From Ciona intestinalis (Eukaryota > Chordata > Ascidiacea > Phlebobranchia > Cionidae): DNA of 64,000 bases. Shown one piece after another: positions 41,001-56,105 of this stretch; position 1 is the first letter of the stretch, and every line of letters starts with the position of its first letter. Location of the stretch: contig NC_020173.2 in the NCBI RefSeq assembly GCF_000224145.3, positions 1,293,435 to 1,357,434 on the forward strand. Reading direction: 5' to 3'. The notes beneath the pieces were generated by a model. The model did no database searches. It was not told where the DNA came from and worked only from the letters and a program-made list of their open reading frames with translations. The position numbers and the translations under genes are program-made.

Positions 41001-42165
41001 CGAAACGCAGGTGTTACAATTTGAAAGCTGTTTTTGGAAGCTGGTGTGCCAGGAACGGTTTAATTTCTAAGATGGCGCACTGCCATACTGAAACAGCTGC
41101 TTAAGTGATGGCACAAAAAACGAGGATGTCGTACTGTCAAAACCGTGGCTAAGTATGTACATCTACACAAACGAATTATATCGACTTGAATTTATTGCAT
41201 AATCTATCACTTTTTAGCTTAGAGCTATTTTAAGACCGCGAAAGCCTGCTATGTGATGGAATGTTAGGATTTTACTGTTTTATGCAGAAAACACAATAAC
41301 TGCGATTTCGAAAACGCCCCGTTGACGTACTTGACTCTACGATCTGTAGTTCAGTATTTAATTTTCGTCCGATTTTGTTGTGTTTCTCGTAAAACAACAT
41401 TATAAGATGGTCTAAACCAACACTCGAATAGATGGGATCTGCGCGTGGGGTAACACTGAGCTTATAGCGTATGATTTGTGCATTCTTTGCAACACTTTTG
41501 GCGGCAATTTGGTAATGAAATATTTACCCTCAGTAAAATTCTTGGCGGAGATGTATATATACATATACGTCTTAGGTCCAATTCCAAAGCTTATACGATA
41601 TTTTTTAAGCATCGAGTTTAAGTCAACAGGTACATAACAAACAACAGAAAGCTGCACTTAGATTAAGTGTTACATTTTTATTAACATTTTTATTTTTATT
41701 AATAAAACAAGTAATGTCTACTCTTTCGGAAGCGAAACTAAACTGGAAATTACGATAGGAATCGCCAAGCGCTTAAAACCTCTGGGTATAGCGAACAGGT
41801 GCGCCAGTTAAAGCAAGTCGATCTCGGGCGTGATAAACGTACTCTGAAAGAGTCGTACACACTTGAGCTAAGCCAACAGCTACACAGGACCTTCGAATGA
41901 CTCGACCACGTTCAAAGGCTCATAGCGCTCTGGGAATATTCAACGTCGAACGGGATGTACGGATATGTTGTACGCCAGAGTATTAACGCTCCTTTTCAAG
42001 GTCTGTCAAGCGAAACCCGCGTACACAACATTTAGGAACTGGGAGTGCTGTATGCCATATTTATCTACAATACGTAGCCATGACCTGACGCACCCATTAG
42101 TTTTGGTATCACTGAAGGACGCGAAACGTAAACGTTTAAAGGGGCAGACTAATTATTTAAAATTA
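38073..42165. other. Region upstream of the known prickle exons, no gene seen
   Basis: 4.1 kb of unique sequence, probably prickle 5' intron or promoter territory. One TGACGTCA at 40612-40619. An A+T-rich island spans about 40380-40600. No prickle 5' exon could be recognised. Confidence 0.5.
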
Positions 42166-42303
42166 TAGTAGGTTGGGGTAAGATGGTACATGTTCCATTC
42201 TCTTTTATTGTCCCATTTGGTAGGAAACGAAGATAAAACACGATAAGCTAACATGTTATATTATGAGTTAAAGGTATCTCATGTTACCCCACAGTACTAT
42301 ATA
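42166..42303 (+). mobile_element. MITE-like inverted-repeat element, copy 8 (internally deleted)
   Basis: Ends ATAGTAGGTTGGGGTAAGATGG and ATGTTACCCCACAGTACTATA flank a shortened middle (about 138 bp in all). TTGTCCCATTTGGTAGGAAAC is preserved. Confidence 0.78.
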
Positions 42304-43212
42304 TTATTAGCCTGTCATCCGAAGTTCGTTGCAATATTACTTAAAAATAAATTGTCACGTACAATACTCGTAAGCAGCCTCTGTGTTGCGGCAAATTAAA
42401 TGTGAAAGCAGCATACATCACAGAGCGGGCATTTCCGAAAGGTCGCTTTTGCGTGAACGCTTTCATAAGCGCGTTTCCCGCTACGCAACCTACTGTTTCT
42501 GTGCGGAAACTTTACCTTTATAAATATACACGAATACTGTTTGAAGATTAGGAAATTTAATTATTTAAGGGAAAAGCGGTAAAATGTACCAGGGTGAATT
42601 AAACATAGGCTTTGCACGCGAAAATGTTTGTCAAAATTTCGAAAGAACGGCAGAAAAAAATGTGAGAAGAAGTGCTGAGAAATTGTTTGAACTAGTTCAT
42701 GTTACGTTTTCATACTCTACTGCGTCACCATAAGCAGTTAAATCCAGCAGTGCAGAATCGGTATGTTACCTATAACCTGGGAGCAAACAGATCCAATGTT
42801 GAGATAAGAAGTCGACACCACACACCGCGAGTTTGAAGGCTATTTAGGCTTGTATTTGTACATGTACCCGCGCTTATATACCGCATGTAACGATGCCGCG
42901 AATTTAAGTAATGTTCGGAACTCGCCGCTGCTGTGTCCAACATGCTATTTTCAGTCCTCTGATTCTAAAAGGTCTGTTGATGCGCCACGGGGAGCAAACG
43001 GAATATTTCGGGCACTTTCGCTGGGTTAGTCAAACATTCCAACTTACATTTTCATAACACGCGTTGGGAAAGCGAAATACTTCAACCGATTGTTGTGTTT
43101 AACAGGCCCGACCGCATAGTGACAAGGGTTTTCAATTTAAATACTCCGTATAGAAACAACCACCACTATACGCTACCACAGTGAAGTTTTTAAGGCACGA
43201 GGATAACACCAT

Positions 43213-43236
43213 TGACGTCACACGACCGTGACGTCA
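43213..43236. promoter_or_regulatory. Pair of CRE/ATF palindromes 16 bp apart
   Basis: TGACGTCA at 43213-43220 and 43229-43236, each followed by CAC. The two sites share TGACGTCACAC, which suggests a local duplication or a composite element. Confidence 0.5.
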
Positions 43237-46200
43237 CACAACTCCGAAAAACGATGAAAATCTTAACAAACAGCTAGCTTTACACGTCTTAGCGCCCTCG
43301 GCTTATGCCATACGAGGTTGTTGGTGCAGTATACCGAACTGGTTATAACCGCATTAAGCCAGATCCACGAAAGTCGACAGTGATATCCATCGCAACATAA
43401 CCTCGGTATATTTTAGCTCGCCCGCAGTTAACGCCTTGCTACCACATCGCCGCCTTTATCTCCAATACGCTATATACAGGCCTAAACTTCCATATACAAA
43501 ACTCTGGATTGTATTTCTGAACATTGATACATGAACAGTTACAAAGCTGACATGCGATGCTGCAAAGAAATATGGCTCAACCACGAAACACAGCACAGCA
43601 GGCCTGCTGGATAAAACCTCCCGTTTTACAAGCAAGAACCATCTACATTCTTTACTACAAGCTTAGCTGTCATCTCGCACTATCCAATTACGAAAGTGTC
43701 AAGCTAGCGAACGGCCGAGGTTTTTTAAGTGGGCTGAATTGCTCGTCCGCACGTCCTCGGCTAAGTGGCTTTTCGCCGCGCTGTTTCAAAAATCCGTACA
43801 GTGATAAGTCGCAGTAATGAAGTGGCTTAGCGATGTTCGTTTAACTCGCACACTCCACGTTCTCCGTAAACCCAACTGCTCTATAATGCCCCTAAATCAC
43901 GTTGCACTCTGTCCGATGTGAAGCTATATTCGCTTGGACAGCGTGAAAACGCCAATTATTAGTCATACATGACGCGTTATCGACATTCATTGGAATCCTA
44001 ATCCATTATGGTCATACCAAGAAAAGCTAATTTTAATAACCTTTGAAACACAGACTGCCCGGTAAGCAGAATTCTACTTACACTAATAAGTAAAGCAAAT
44101 ATCGGCTAATTACCCATGACAAACGGGCATGCTTGTTGTACGCAACCTTTCATACCAGGGTAGCATTGCAGCAACACAAAGGAATATTGTACCCTAACTA
44201 GGCATGGGGTAATGGTTTATTTAATTCTGTTATCTCGTAGCGAACAGCGTGAATGACATTGTGTAAATTAGCTTAGACATTAGGCGGCCGCTGTACTAGT
44301 ATGATTTACGAGCTGAGGTTAAGTGTGAGGTGGTTAAACTTGGTCTCACTGTGGTTTAACGGCGCTCGACTACAGCACATTAATTACACGAGGAATGGTT
44401 CTAATTTAAACCTAAGTTTCGTGGCTTTTTGCCTTGATAAAACCAAAACACGTCTCACAGGTGAACTTAGGGTCGAACATAGACAACTTATATAAGATAA
44501 ATTGCGCAGAACTGTTGACAAAACTTGTCTTTCCAGTTCCGCTGGCCGGCAAAGCAAAAGTTCTCTTATCTTTCAGAAAATTCTTAGACAGCGAGGTAAT
44601 GAATGTTTTTTCAACCAAAAATTGACAGTTGGTGTCAACAACTTGGCTTCTGTGCGAGCTTCAGGTGCTAAAGCTATTTTCTCTCTAATTATTATCTGCA
44701 TCTCATACACGGTAATAAGATCTCTAGGAAATTCCTCGCGTTAAACAAGAGCGGTCACGAGAAAATATGCCGCTTAAGCGCCAGGCGTTTGAATTTGGAT
44801 TAATTACGGTTACGATTACATGGACGTGCGGCTTCGGTTTTCAGAAATTCGTTATTTGTGCCGCTTTTAGACTAAAGCGGAAGCCCCTTGGATGGTTAAG
44901 CCGTGAGAATAGCAGCAACTATGCGTCTTGACTGGAATACTGTAACAAGTTGTTTCCTGAAACTGCGTGACGAACGATATTGCCTTACGAAGATACCGTA
45001 CAATATTCGAACCTTATCGAATCGAGTATCGAATTATAATTTACTGTTCTGATGCTTTGGGTACTCAAATGCGATTAAAACACTAAATGATGGTGAAAAC
45101 AAAGAATATACCCCCTTCCACACCTTTATAATTGCCGGTTATAGTAGTTGAATGCATGCTACAACATATACGAGCGGAAAAAGCCAAAAAGATTTCACAC
45201 AAGACGGATTCGGATTGCGCTTGAGGCAATACAACTCGACGCGATTTTTATAACAACATGTCTTTTGTATACGTGGTTTGCCGGCTTTGAAGAAACAGCT
45301 TGATGCTTGATCGTACGATTTCACTTTTTGCGTGGTATCTGACGGTGTTATTCTACGCTTTTGGTAACTACCACACACGCGATGAAGCTAACCATGTACT
45401 GTATTAGCGACAGCACTACACATTCGATACGTTTTAGAAAATAAACAACACAAGTGCTAAGTTTTTCGTGTGTGTACATCGACAACGCTTTAACTGGGTG
45501 AAAGTGCCAAAAAATCAAGTAAAAATAAGCGGCGAGTTACGGGTCTGTCGCCTGTTTATGTACACATAATATGTCGCTGTTATGTCTCGTGTTATGCCTA
45601 CGAATGCCTGCACGCACTGCCTAACTGTTTGCGCCCGGCTGCGGTGGTCCTGGCTGGGCGCCCGTGCCCTTTCTCACTAGGCTTCGGTAAGTATCGGCAC
45701 GGCACGAACGAGGATTAATCAAACCACGACGACCGCCTTGTTTAGCGAACTTCTGCGGGATTTGAGGCTCGCATGGCCCGCACGAAGTTTGTCTCAACGC
45801 CCCGAAATAGCAGGTTTCCCAGAATCCAGCAACAATGGAATGCCGCGCGCAAGATTGGCCAGTTATCAGCCGGTCTAATCCCAGTGTTTTGAAAGCCTTA
45901 ACGCTTAGCACAAGCTAACACGCAACCCACATTACAAAACGGCACTATATGCTCACACGTACGTAACTAAATTGGACTGAAAATAACATAATCTCCCAAA
46001 GTCCTTTCGATACGTCCGTTATCCTACCGCATACACAGCAAATGGCGATCAGCTTAAAACTTGTAGCCTGAAAACAAAAGCGAATTATTGTCCGCAGCTC
46101 ATTACGGGAAACAAGAAAATTTGAGCCGAATCCGCTCTGCTGGAAGCGGTCTTAACACTAATGCTAGATAATATTGTTGTTCTACTTAAATTTCCCGCTT

Positions 46201-49200
46201 ACCAGTCGGGATTAGACTTGAGGCAAGCTTCCTATCGGAGAAAATGCTCTCACTGAGACCTAGATCTAGCTGACTAAAATGAACACGACGTAAATATTTA
46301 CCAGACGCATAAATTCTTTCATTCTACATAATCAAGAGCCGGTGTTGGTATACACAAACAAGATAGCCAGATATGACCTGTTAATGAATGCCGGCTAATT
46401 AACTCAACTAATGTGTTACACAAGCCAAAGAGGGTACTTCCAATATATAATATATACCACTATACCAAACTAAAAACAAACATACACGAGACGGACTAAA
46501 ATACCTACAACGAAGTGTTGTACTTTTGAATGCTATTTTTAATCTAAATGTATCTCTCAAAAGGCAAAACAAACACAGCTAAACAGGCAACAATGCGAAC
46601 ACCTACAGCGAAACATAACGATATACGGTTTCCTAGCACTTTACAAAAGAACCTTACGACTTTATACACCCTTACTTGCTACCATTCTATTTGCGGCTAT
46701 CCGCAAAAAAACTAAGTCTCTATCTAGGAAACAAAAGTAATTTTGGCGATGCACAATTTCGAACCGAAAGGTGTGCCGAAACTCATTTATCACAGTTTAG
46801 AAACACAGGCGCCCGTACTGGACAGGCGCTCAACCAAAAGCGTGGAAAAACGCAGTCATAAACCTCCTTTTATTTCTCACTCTAAATTATCCTGTTTCTT
46901 CCTTTCTCCTCCACCCCACCGCTCCTCGCCTTGTTTCTTTATTATCACGCCCAGGGGAGCAATTAACATTGGCGGTGACCGGGCCATGGCAATGCGAGCC
47001 AGGAAACGCGGGACTTGGATTCAAAAGAAAAACCAAAATCCAATTCCCGACTTTGCTTATCAAATCATAGGCTATAATGTCTCAAAAAGGGCTTGGCAAC
47101 AGATCAACCAGCCATAGGTATATAGTAGACTCATTTTTAACTCAATTAAACGCCTTAAGAAATTGACACTTCACCTCTAAAGAGCTGTACAAAATTTTCA
47201 AAATATGACGCACCAAACAGGCTCCCAAGCACAATGTACAGATACTGGAAGCTCGCCAACGAGTTAAACTGCCAAGTTTGATTTAAATAAAAGAAAAACG
47301 ACGACCGAGTTACTAATTAAATCGCAACCCAATGCTAAGAACAAAGAGAAGATCCGTGTTTGGATTTAGCACATTATGGGTAATGTTTGTGGAACGGTTT
47401 ACCGACCTTCGTCGCATCTATTCTTAGAGGAAAGTGAATTAATTATTTCTAACCGTAATGAAACTTTAATTACATACAAATTTTAAATTTTATGTACGGA
47501 AAGGTTGTAGGATTTACCGAATTAAGGCTGTCAATGTACGTGTGAAAATCGTTCCCGTTTAAAATAAAACCTTATTGTCAAAGCTGGTACAATAAGAACG
47601 CAATGCAAGTGTGCAAATTGGAAAGTTAATTGACGACCCCTTGCAGTGCAAAGCACGTCGAACACGGTGCGCTGGATTACGTGGAGGTGATTCCACGGCT
47701 TTCAAGTACCGATCCTTTGATGGGTGCCGCCTACAAAGCGAAGATTTAATGCGGTTTGTATGCAAAGCGGTAAACCCCGTCGTCCGCGCAAATACGCGAA
47801 GCAAACCTATCTAAGATCCCTTCAAATAAGAATACGACTGAAAGTTAGAGCTGTATATACGTATCAATGCTGTTACTCAGTGGTGCTGCAGAGGGCAAGG
47901 TGTCCCTTGGTGCTGCGTGTAGACCACAGCAGTTGTTTGGTTGGGATCTCAGGGAACGGACGTGCGGGATCGTGTGCATCATTCCCAAGCGAGGTGGCAT
48001 CTATTAAACTGGTGCGTGGTCGTTAACGTCTATTTATACTTCGTGCTGATTCGGCGAAGCTGTTTTCGTCGTTTTCTTGGCTCAAAGTCGATTTTCTACG
48101 ACCTTGCTGCTGGGCGACGACCGCGGACAAAACGAGGACGGTAAACCGGCTCATAACTCAGCCGGCCGTCAGTGCTGTTGAATACACAGATCGTTTGTAA
48201 TGGACGTACGGTCGGCGACAATCAACAGGCTAAACAGACGCATCGCCGCCGGACCTGTAAATAACCGAATCTGCATCAAACGCTGGGACAACATGTACGA
48301 GCGAATCGTTTATGATCTCACCCCTTTTATCGTACAATCTTGTGACGCGAAACTATTGTCCACTCGTTTTCACACAGTTCAGTTACACTGAAGGCTATAG
48401 GCACGTTATGCGTCATGGGTCGAAGTGAGTTCTATGCGGCTAGTCTGTTGACTTGGCGCGGTCGGGCGCGTGTCGAACGAAAACAGGCTTTAAAAACTTA
48501 AATTTTGCTCCGTCTTCATGGCGTTATTTGCCAGGTATACCTGGACACAATGCGACCACTTGCATTAGACCAAAGATGGTGTTTGCTGCCGCTGAATCAA
48601 AGGCTTTGCGTGCTGGCAACGAACCCACTCCCAGCTAGTTTTACAATCAGCGAAAACATCTGGCGAAAAAATGCATGACGTGCTGGGAACAATTGACGAT
48701 TGACAGGACGAGAAAAACCGCCGAAACTTCCCAGGAATTCTTAAGCAAACCGTCAGCGTACGTTGGCAGCATGCACACTGCCTGTCACTGCAACAACAAC
48801 ACCGCATCGTATATAACCAACACGTAAACCTGCCAACTCTGCCATTGTTAGCAAACGAAATTTATGCGTTTGGGTAGTAGAGTATACAGAATACACACCT
48901 TGGCTTAAACCAATGGCATTAAAAACAGGAACTGAAGACGATAACAAGGTTGTAGTGTTGTATACTGTTATAACTCCAAGCGTACGTGAGCAAGCGGAGA
49001 CAAAACACTCGATTTCGTAGTTTAGCATGTAAACAACGCTCTTCAATTGCGCTCATTGGTTGTCAACGTATAATGTCATGTGCGTTTGTATTCTTGTTTA
49101 CCAGAGCTAATGGACTGCCCACGACCTTTGTCCGCGATCAAATCCCACGATTACTCATAGCAGGGCGGATGATAGGAAGCTAAATATAGCTGTTTTTGTT

Positions 49201-50486
49201 TTTTTGCAACGATGGAAAAGGCAGCTTGTAAAAACAGGAAATGAACCCGAAATACTCTTAAGCAAGTTTGCCAGAAAGATCCGGGCAATTTAGGTTTACA
49301 ACCGCTACGGTGGGCGAGTGTACATCTGTCCCGCGATCGCAAACCACATCCCGTAGCGAGCTCAACTTTCAATTACCTCACGCTTGCTCTATGGACGACA
49401 AATCGCATTTATTGCCGCGGAGATAACGGGCCGCGAATGGTGCTGGAAAGAGCAACGACCGAGAAACGGCGGCGGACTGGCTGTTAAACAGATCGCTCGT
49501 AACTCCACTGCACCAAAGTCGTTAAACCTTACCAGACGGTTAACGACTTTAACGCGAAAAAGGGCATGGTAGGGTTGGCCAGAGGTCGGGGGGTTGGGTA
49601 GAAGCTACAACTCGAGTTAACGACCCGTGTGTGCTTTGTAAAACAGTCGGAACAACTAAGTTATTATTTTGTCACCTGTTCGCTCGTCGGGCTGCAAGCA
49701 AATTTCACGAAGTGACTGCGTAATACGGCCCACGGTGATTACTGTAGTAACTGGACTGCTTGAACTCTCGTTAGACCGCTATAAAGGTTGTAAAATCTTG
49801 CTTCGTTTCGTGGATTTATAAAACGCCCGTGTCCACTATATACCCTGATGCGGTAATTGGGAGATTGAGACTGGTGACCCCGGGTGACCTCGGCTGGCGA
49901 TTTCAGGATTATATTCGTAAAACGGTTTGGTCGGGTCACTGACGTGAAGAAAATGGACAAAATACTGCAATGCTCGGTATGTGGAAAATATGCTGTGGTC
50001 TATCAACCACGCTGTCTTGTTGTGGTTGCTAAAATATTAACCCGAAGACTTCGGCGCGACCTGGTTCGGACGGGATGTTTCCGAAACACTTCGAGTGAGT
50101 GACGCGGCCTTGTCGTTGGCATTTCGTCAGTGTATGCCCGACACATGAATTAACATAACGAGGTGCTATGTTACAACCTTCAAAGCGTTTGAAGCAGCAT
50201 TCGGTGGGTGCGGAGCAATTTGTTGCCATTTACTGCGCAAGGCTACACTGGCAGACGATGGATTAGCTTCGTTGGCAATAAAATTGGAGAAGAGTTTGTT
50301 TGCAACAAGACTCGAAAGATGAAAAGTAGAGGCAGCGTCGCTCTGCCCGCAAGGTAACGCGAGCTTCTATGCACACATGCTGCCCGCACTGGCTTGTATA
50401 TTCGATCAACGTACTCACCACCACCCGAACAGCCGCAAACTGTTTTCACAACATTGTGCAATAGCGCTGGGTGTATATGTTCGCTA

Positions 50487-50534
50487 ATTTAGTAACACGG
50501 GCGTTAGGTTATTTAGTAACACGGGCGTTAGGTT
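50487..50534 (+). repeat. Perfect 24-bp tandem duplication
   Basis: ATTTAGTAACACGGGCGTTA followed by GGTT occurs twice in direct succession with no mismatch. Absence of divergence points to a recent event or an assembly slip. Confidence 0.95.
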
Positions 50535-51748
50535 AAGCTACGCCCTGCTGGCTACAGCGAGCTTATTTACTTCGTTTCACCTGCAGATGATGAGATAGAA
50601 TGCCGGGCATTCCGGGGCACCGATAAACTGCCACAAGTCTAGCGATACCGATAGGTGAGAAAGGCGCCGACTGTTCTCAACACCGTGGTCCCGTATATGT
50701 ACATGCGCACCAGACACATCTGATTAAATGGGAAACTGGAGCGTGGGTCAGGGCCGGAGCTCTTCCGGGCTATGGACAAGCGAAATTCGCCACATCACGT
50801 TTTCGCAAATAGATCAAACGCTCGAGAACGCATGGGACAAGAGATCACCTATATTCCGACACCGCGGTAATCGCATTATCCACCTTTATACACAGGTGCG
50901 ACGAACGGCGGTCACAGAAGCCCGGTCGTTACTACACGCAGAGAACAGCAATTAATAAATTGAAATAGCCCAAGCCGCGAAAATGCGCGAGTACATAGCG
51001 GTTTCCATGAAATACAAATTAAACTGACCGAAAAACGGCCACAATGGATTTTCCCTGCCCAATCTCGCTCTTTCTTGTCAACTTATGCGGATATTTAACC
51101 GTGACACCATGCCCTTCTCACTACCTGCCCAATTCTGTAATACGCGGTTAGCATACACTAAAATAGAGGTATTTTGAAAACAAGCTGTTTTTCGTGTCGG
51201 AACGTTTATAAGTCAATGCCGCAAGAATCGTGTGTTCGCAGTTTCGAATCTGTTTTCAACATGCTACACCCTTTAATTACCATCAACACGGCATCCGCAT
51301 ATTAAAACCACAGCACCAAATCATAGTTCGACTAAACAGTTCCAACCGCCTATTATGGAGCCTTAATGGGACTGCGGCCATTATATGTACAGGCCCAAGT
51401 ATTGACATATAAACGACTGCGCCTATTTACGAAGTATGTGATCAACAACATTTTAGAAATAGCGTACGCTAATTATAGGCGAAACTTAATTTCTCTTCTC
51501 CTTTCCAGTATCTTGACTGGATCGAGAAATTTTCGCGATATTTTTTGACGCGATGTCGATTCTGGTTGTATAAGGCGTTTGAGATGCTTGTGCGTCACTT
51601 GTACCTTATCTCGGTTATAGAAAGGGCTTTATCCCGCCCAAGAGCCACACATATCTTCTCATTAAAAGCAAGTGGGGTACTTATCTTTAGATCCACACAA
51701 ATCCGTTGAAAATACAGAGCCAAAAGCACATTTTAGCGCGCATGCCGA

Positions 51749-51776
51749 TGACTATATATATATGTGCATATATAGT
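51749..51776. repeat. AT-rich inverted repeat
   Basis: GACTATATATA and TATATAGTC face each other around ATGTGCA. It could extrude as a short hairpin; significance unknown. Confidence 0.55.
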
Positions 51777-54017
51777 CGCAAATGAATTATCGAAACCCTC
51801 AATAATATTTTCGAGCTGCTTCAGTGCACGACCTCAGCCAAACAAAATCTGCAATTAAACTCGCATTAAAAAGCACACGACCGCAAAATAATGATTCAGA
51901 CCCGTCTTCGGTTCAAGGCCGGGTTCGCATAAGATGTCAGGCTGAAACCCAATGATCGAGATCGTTACGGAGACTTAACCTTACGACGGCGAAGATTCGT
52001 TTGCGGATTAATGAATTGGCAGCGGTGCAAAACTAAATCTCAGTATCAAGGCCTTTATGTATCTGCGCGGAAACTGACTGTTTGGTATAAATTAAGAATA
52101 GATTTACGTAATGGCCAGGAGCCAAAATATTTCGACTAAACAGCACGAAAATATTTCGCTAACAAAGGTATACCGCCTATAGGCGTGTGATGTACAGACA
52201 GTGTAATACTGGTGCCCAGGATTTCGTCTGGTTATAGCATCGCATAAACATTCAATCAGCAATTTATGCTTGAAAAACATTGGCCCTATTTGCGGCTGCG
52301 GCCTTTTTAAGCTTTTAATTGTGTAAACTGAATTACTCAGTCGAACTAACCGTTAGTAGCGCAAAGCATTATACACTTTGTGCTGCTGAAATTATAAATA
52401 GTATAACAAGCCGGCTTACGAAGTAGGGCCAGGCACCAGACCAAGAAAAAACACGGAACCAATTCGACGTCGTTTATCAACAGAGCTGACAGCTAGGGCG
52501 GGATCTTGCATGTCGTCCAGTGTAATCCTGCTTCCCAATGCCGTAAGCAAGGCGCCAATGCTCGGAGCTGTTTACTAAACAGAAGCGAAACGATCGGGGT
52601 AATGACCGACCACGGACCGAGGCGCCAGCCATTCGTATACATGCACGCGGGCACCGCCAGGTCCAGCGCTTTAGAAACAATAACAAGTTGAACACAACTG
52701 ATCCCTTTATAAGTTCACTGAACTTAAACCACCTGTTTACGGTATAGCGAATCAAGTGGAAAGTGTGCCTCATAAACTAACGGTCTCCTTGCATTTTACT
52801 TGCTACCAAATTTTCAAAATAGAACTTGCCTGTAGTAAGACGACTCCTCAGAGCAAACAAGCTGAGAATAGTGAAGCTGGCTACTAGTCTTACTGTTGCG
52901 TTACCACGTGCCATAGTATACGAGCACGGGGCGATCCTTTGACCAACGCTCCGTTTTCGCAGATTTAATTCGGACGGTAATCGGCATCGCTCCTAATCTG
53001 CGAGGATCTGGGTCGACAAAAGAAAGCATCACCCGTTCTCTAGTTTCGGTAGCTCGTTTCGCGATAATTAAAAAGGTGGAAGAAAAACGAGCTTCTTTTG
53101 CTGAAATAGAGTTTACAATGTGCTTTAACGCAAGCGTATTGCGAGTTATAAATAAATCGCCTTTGAAATAATGTTCAATCGCTATCGTGTTTTGTGAATG
53201 GAAGTAGCGGTTGGAAATGAGGTAGCGATCGCGCCCGCAACGCCACAAAAGGTGTATAGGCGCCCGTAGGTATAACCAGCGTCCTCGGACTAACAATAGG
53301 GACTCAACACGAAAACGAGACGCACAAAACAGAACAACTCGGTAAACAAAATCAATCGATTAGAGAGGACGGGATACAATAGACGGGAGGCTTGAATAAA
53401 AGTGTTAGTGTTCAAATTGTTATTTCAATCGACACCGTTTCACACGGTTACAGCGAATCGTCCTATTGAGCGACTCCGATCGCTGTGAAGCTAAAATGCG
53501 CCCCAGACGAAGCAAAACTTTTGCGACGCAGCTCACACGTACCCAAGCTGCATCCCAGTCTTGGAAAGCGAAATTACGATTCGCCGATGTGAAACTAAAG
53601 CGGCGACAACTCGCTGGCGTTATGTTACGATTTAAATCCGATCGTAAGCGCTGGTAACGGATACCGGTCGCGGGATTTGCCCAATAATAGTCTGGGTGGT
53701 CGTTTGAAAAGGCAACCGTGTTACTGAAGCCAGGTGTAGGCATTGGTTAGCATTGTACTGGAAGTTAGGACAACGACAGCTGCGTGGGTTAGGGTTACAC
53801 GACATTTGTTAAGCGACTTCGCGCCAAAATCGTTTGCTTCCGGCGCCTTATCCATTAACTATGGTCGTTTGGTTGATACGAAACATGAGATGGATCAGAA
53901 GACTCCTGTTTTACAACGACCTATCTAAACAGGCGCGCAAAGCAAACGGATGATCAATCTCCGATGTCATCCAGCTTGAAACCACCTTGTTGTTTTTATG
54001 AGAAAAAAAATGCTGTA

Positions 54018-54205
54018 GAGTAGTGTGGGGTAAGATGGGATACTGTTAGCACTTATTTCCTGTTTTTTTGCTGAATATATTTATAACAATTAACAGCGCT
54101 CTTATAGAGTCACGGGCCAGAGTTATGAATATTCTTCCTTTACCACCAAATGCGACGTGAAAAGAGATTAAAAACATTTCCCTCTTAAATTACCCAACTT
54201 ACTAT
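54018..54205 (-). mobile_element. MITE-like inverted-repeat element, copy 9 (diverged)
   Basis: Begins AGTGTGGGGTAAGATGGGAT, core AACAGCGCTCTTATAGAGTC, and ends ATTACCCAACTTACTATA. It is the most diverged full-length copy. Confidence 0.72.
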
Positions 54206-56105
54206 ACGTAAAGCAAAAATTTGTAACTAGTCCAAAAAAGCTGTTTGTATTAATTAAGAAACTAAGCGTGGTCAAGCGTGTTTGCAAAAGGAAGCACAAA
54301 CAAGTGACATGATATCAAGCAAATGCGAAAAGTTGAATTTACTCGCGAGAAAAAGCAACAAAACAACAACAGCAGAAAGTAACCATTATTATTCTATTTA
54401 CATTTATTTTTTATTATGAGATATCAGTCGTGTATTACATGCAGTAGAAGTTGCTGTGGTTATTCTTGCTATTCCAGAACATTTGGGGTCACAAGCTGTA
54501 TATTACTGGCCGATAGATTGGATTTTGGTTTGACCCGCGGTACAATGAAATGAAATAATAAATTAATGCGACAAATCTGTACAAATTGATAAAGATTGAT
54601 GTACACAAACATAACACGTTCAAAACTAAGTGTTTGTTTATGGTTTAACAGCATTGATCGATTCGCGAGAATGACCTATGTCTAATTGAATTCAAAACAA
54701 ACGATTAAGACACGTCTATATAAAACATATCGCATTTCCTTGCGTAAAGATACGAACCCATCGTTCATGCTTTCCCACTAGTGAAATAATAAGAAATGCA
54801 GTTTGGGCAAATCTTAAGTGTTATAAAGGGCTAACGCGCGATCGCATTTTGTATTTACACATCAGAAACGGGCGTAAACAAAGTTTTTGTGCACTGGCAC
54901 TTACGACGCCGCCGCGACACTTGTATACTGTATATACGTGCTGCTGAAAAAAGCCAGTAAACATTTCGTTCGCCAGCGAACAATAGCGGACTAGTAGGTA
55001 GGTATACATATAACATATACAGAGCTTTAAACAAGCGGCAGATGTGAACTGTTGTTTTCCACAACGTACTGACAATTAATGTGACAGTATCTAAACAGCC
55101 ACACAGCAAATGATGCTCGCTTTTGTGTCAAAACAAAGGCTTATCAAAACACAAACCGTCGTTGTTTACTTTTGGCGTCAGTAACCAAATCTGCAGCAAT
55201 AAACAAATGCTTACTAGTCCAAATAAACTGCCAGTTTTCCCTTTCTGACTTTTCCAAGAATTGCAACGCAACGTTTTTCTCTCTGAAAAGTGACCTGAAA
55301 GTGCTTGTGCTTATTTAATGTTCACTGACATATCTCAAGAGTCTTTACCTGGAGAATGAATAGCACTACACGCCACTCAAGAGAGGCATACAGTACTTGG
55401 CCTCCGAGGTCAAGCCTGCTTTCAAAGCCGCATTCGTGCTCGCTAATATGAATATAATAGTCGTACAGTGTAAAAATAAACCAGCTTTTGATAACACAGC
55501 AACACCGCATTTAGGGGTAAAGCGAAAAGAGGCTATTAACTGCTCTTTTCGTTCGACAAAACGGCTTACTGCTCTATACCTTTTAGTTTATAGGGTAATA
55601 AGTTAACGAAACAAAGTTTAGAAGTGTAATTTGCGGCGGTAAAGCAAGTCACCTTCGGCGAACTAGAACCGTAGGCACCTTAATTGTACCAGTCATGAAA
55701 TACACGCCCGTATTAAGCTTCAACGACTCTAAATTCGGCTGTTACATTGTGGTTAGCGTTTCTACGAGTGTTTAATTGTGATGGTTTAAAACATACAAAG
55801 TACACGTTTAATTATAGCCACTGGCACGAAACGAAAAGGTAACTTATAAAAGGTCTCATTAAAAACATGAAGAAAATCATAGCGACGACTTTCCATATAG
55901 CCACTGTCAAGCTGTCCAACCTAATATATAGAAAGTGTGTAAGTTTGGACAATTGAGATATTTTGACTCATTATTTCGACTGCCTACTTGACCCGACTCG
56001 AAGTGACCACGAAGTATTTTGTTTCTAATGACACACGCCAGAAGTATCAGCTTGAACTCGTGATAACCCTTTAGTTTTGGGCCAATTTATTAAAAACGTA
56101 TTGTA
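54206..56105. other. 1.9 kb without supported genes
   Basis: Mixed A+T-rich and CpG-containing sequence. Nothing recognised beyond short open frames. Confidence 0.45.

Larger units (their letters stand above)
42304..54017. other. 11.7-kb stretch without supported genes
   Basis: Unique, CpG-containing sequence. All open frames are short and lack family similarity or splice context that I can see. Contains paired TGACGTCA sites (43213-43236), a 24-bp perfect tandem duplication (50487-50534) and a 28-bp AT inverted repeat (51749-51776). Confidence 0.5.

Noticed and set aside
45621..47117. Frames of 96 and 124 codons in the CpG-rich region
   Set aside because: No recognised domain, no start or splice context, and composition typical of the surrounding noncoding DNA.
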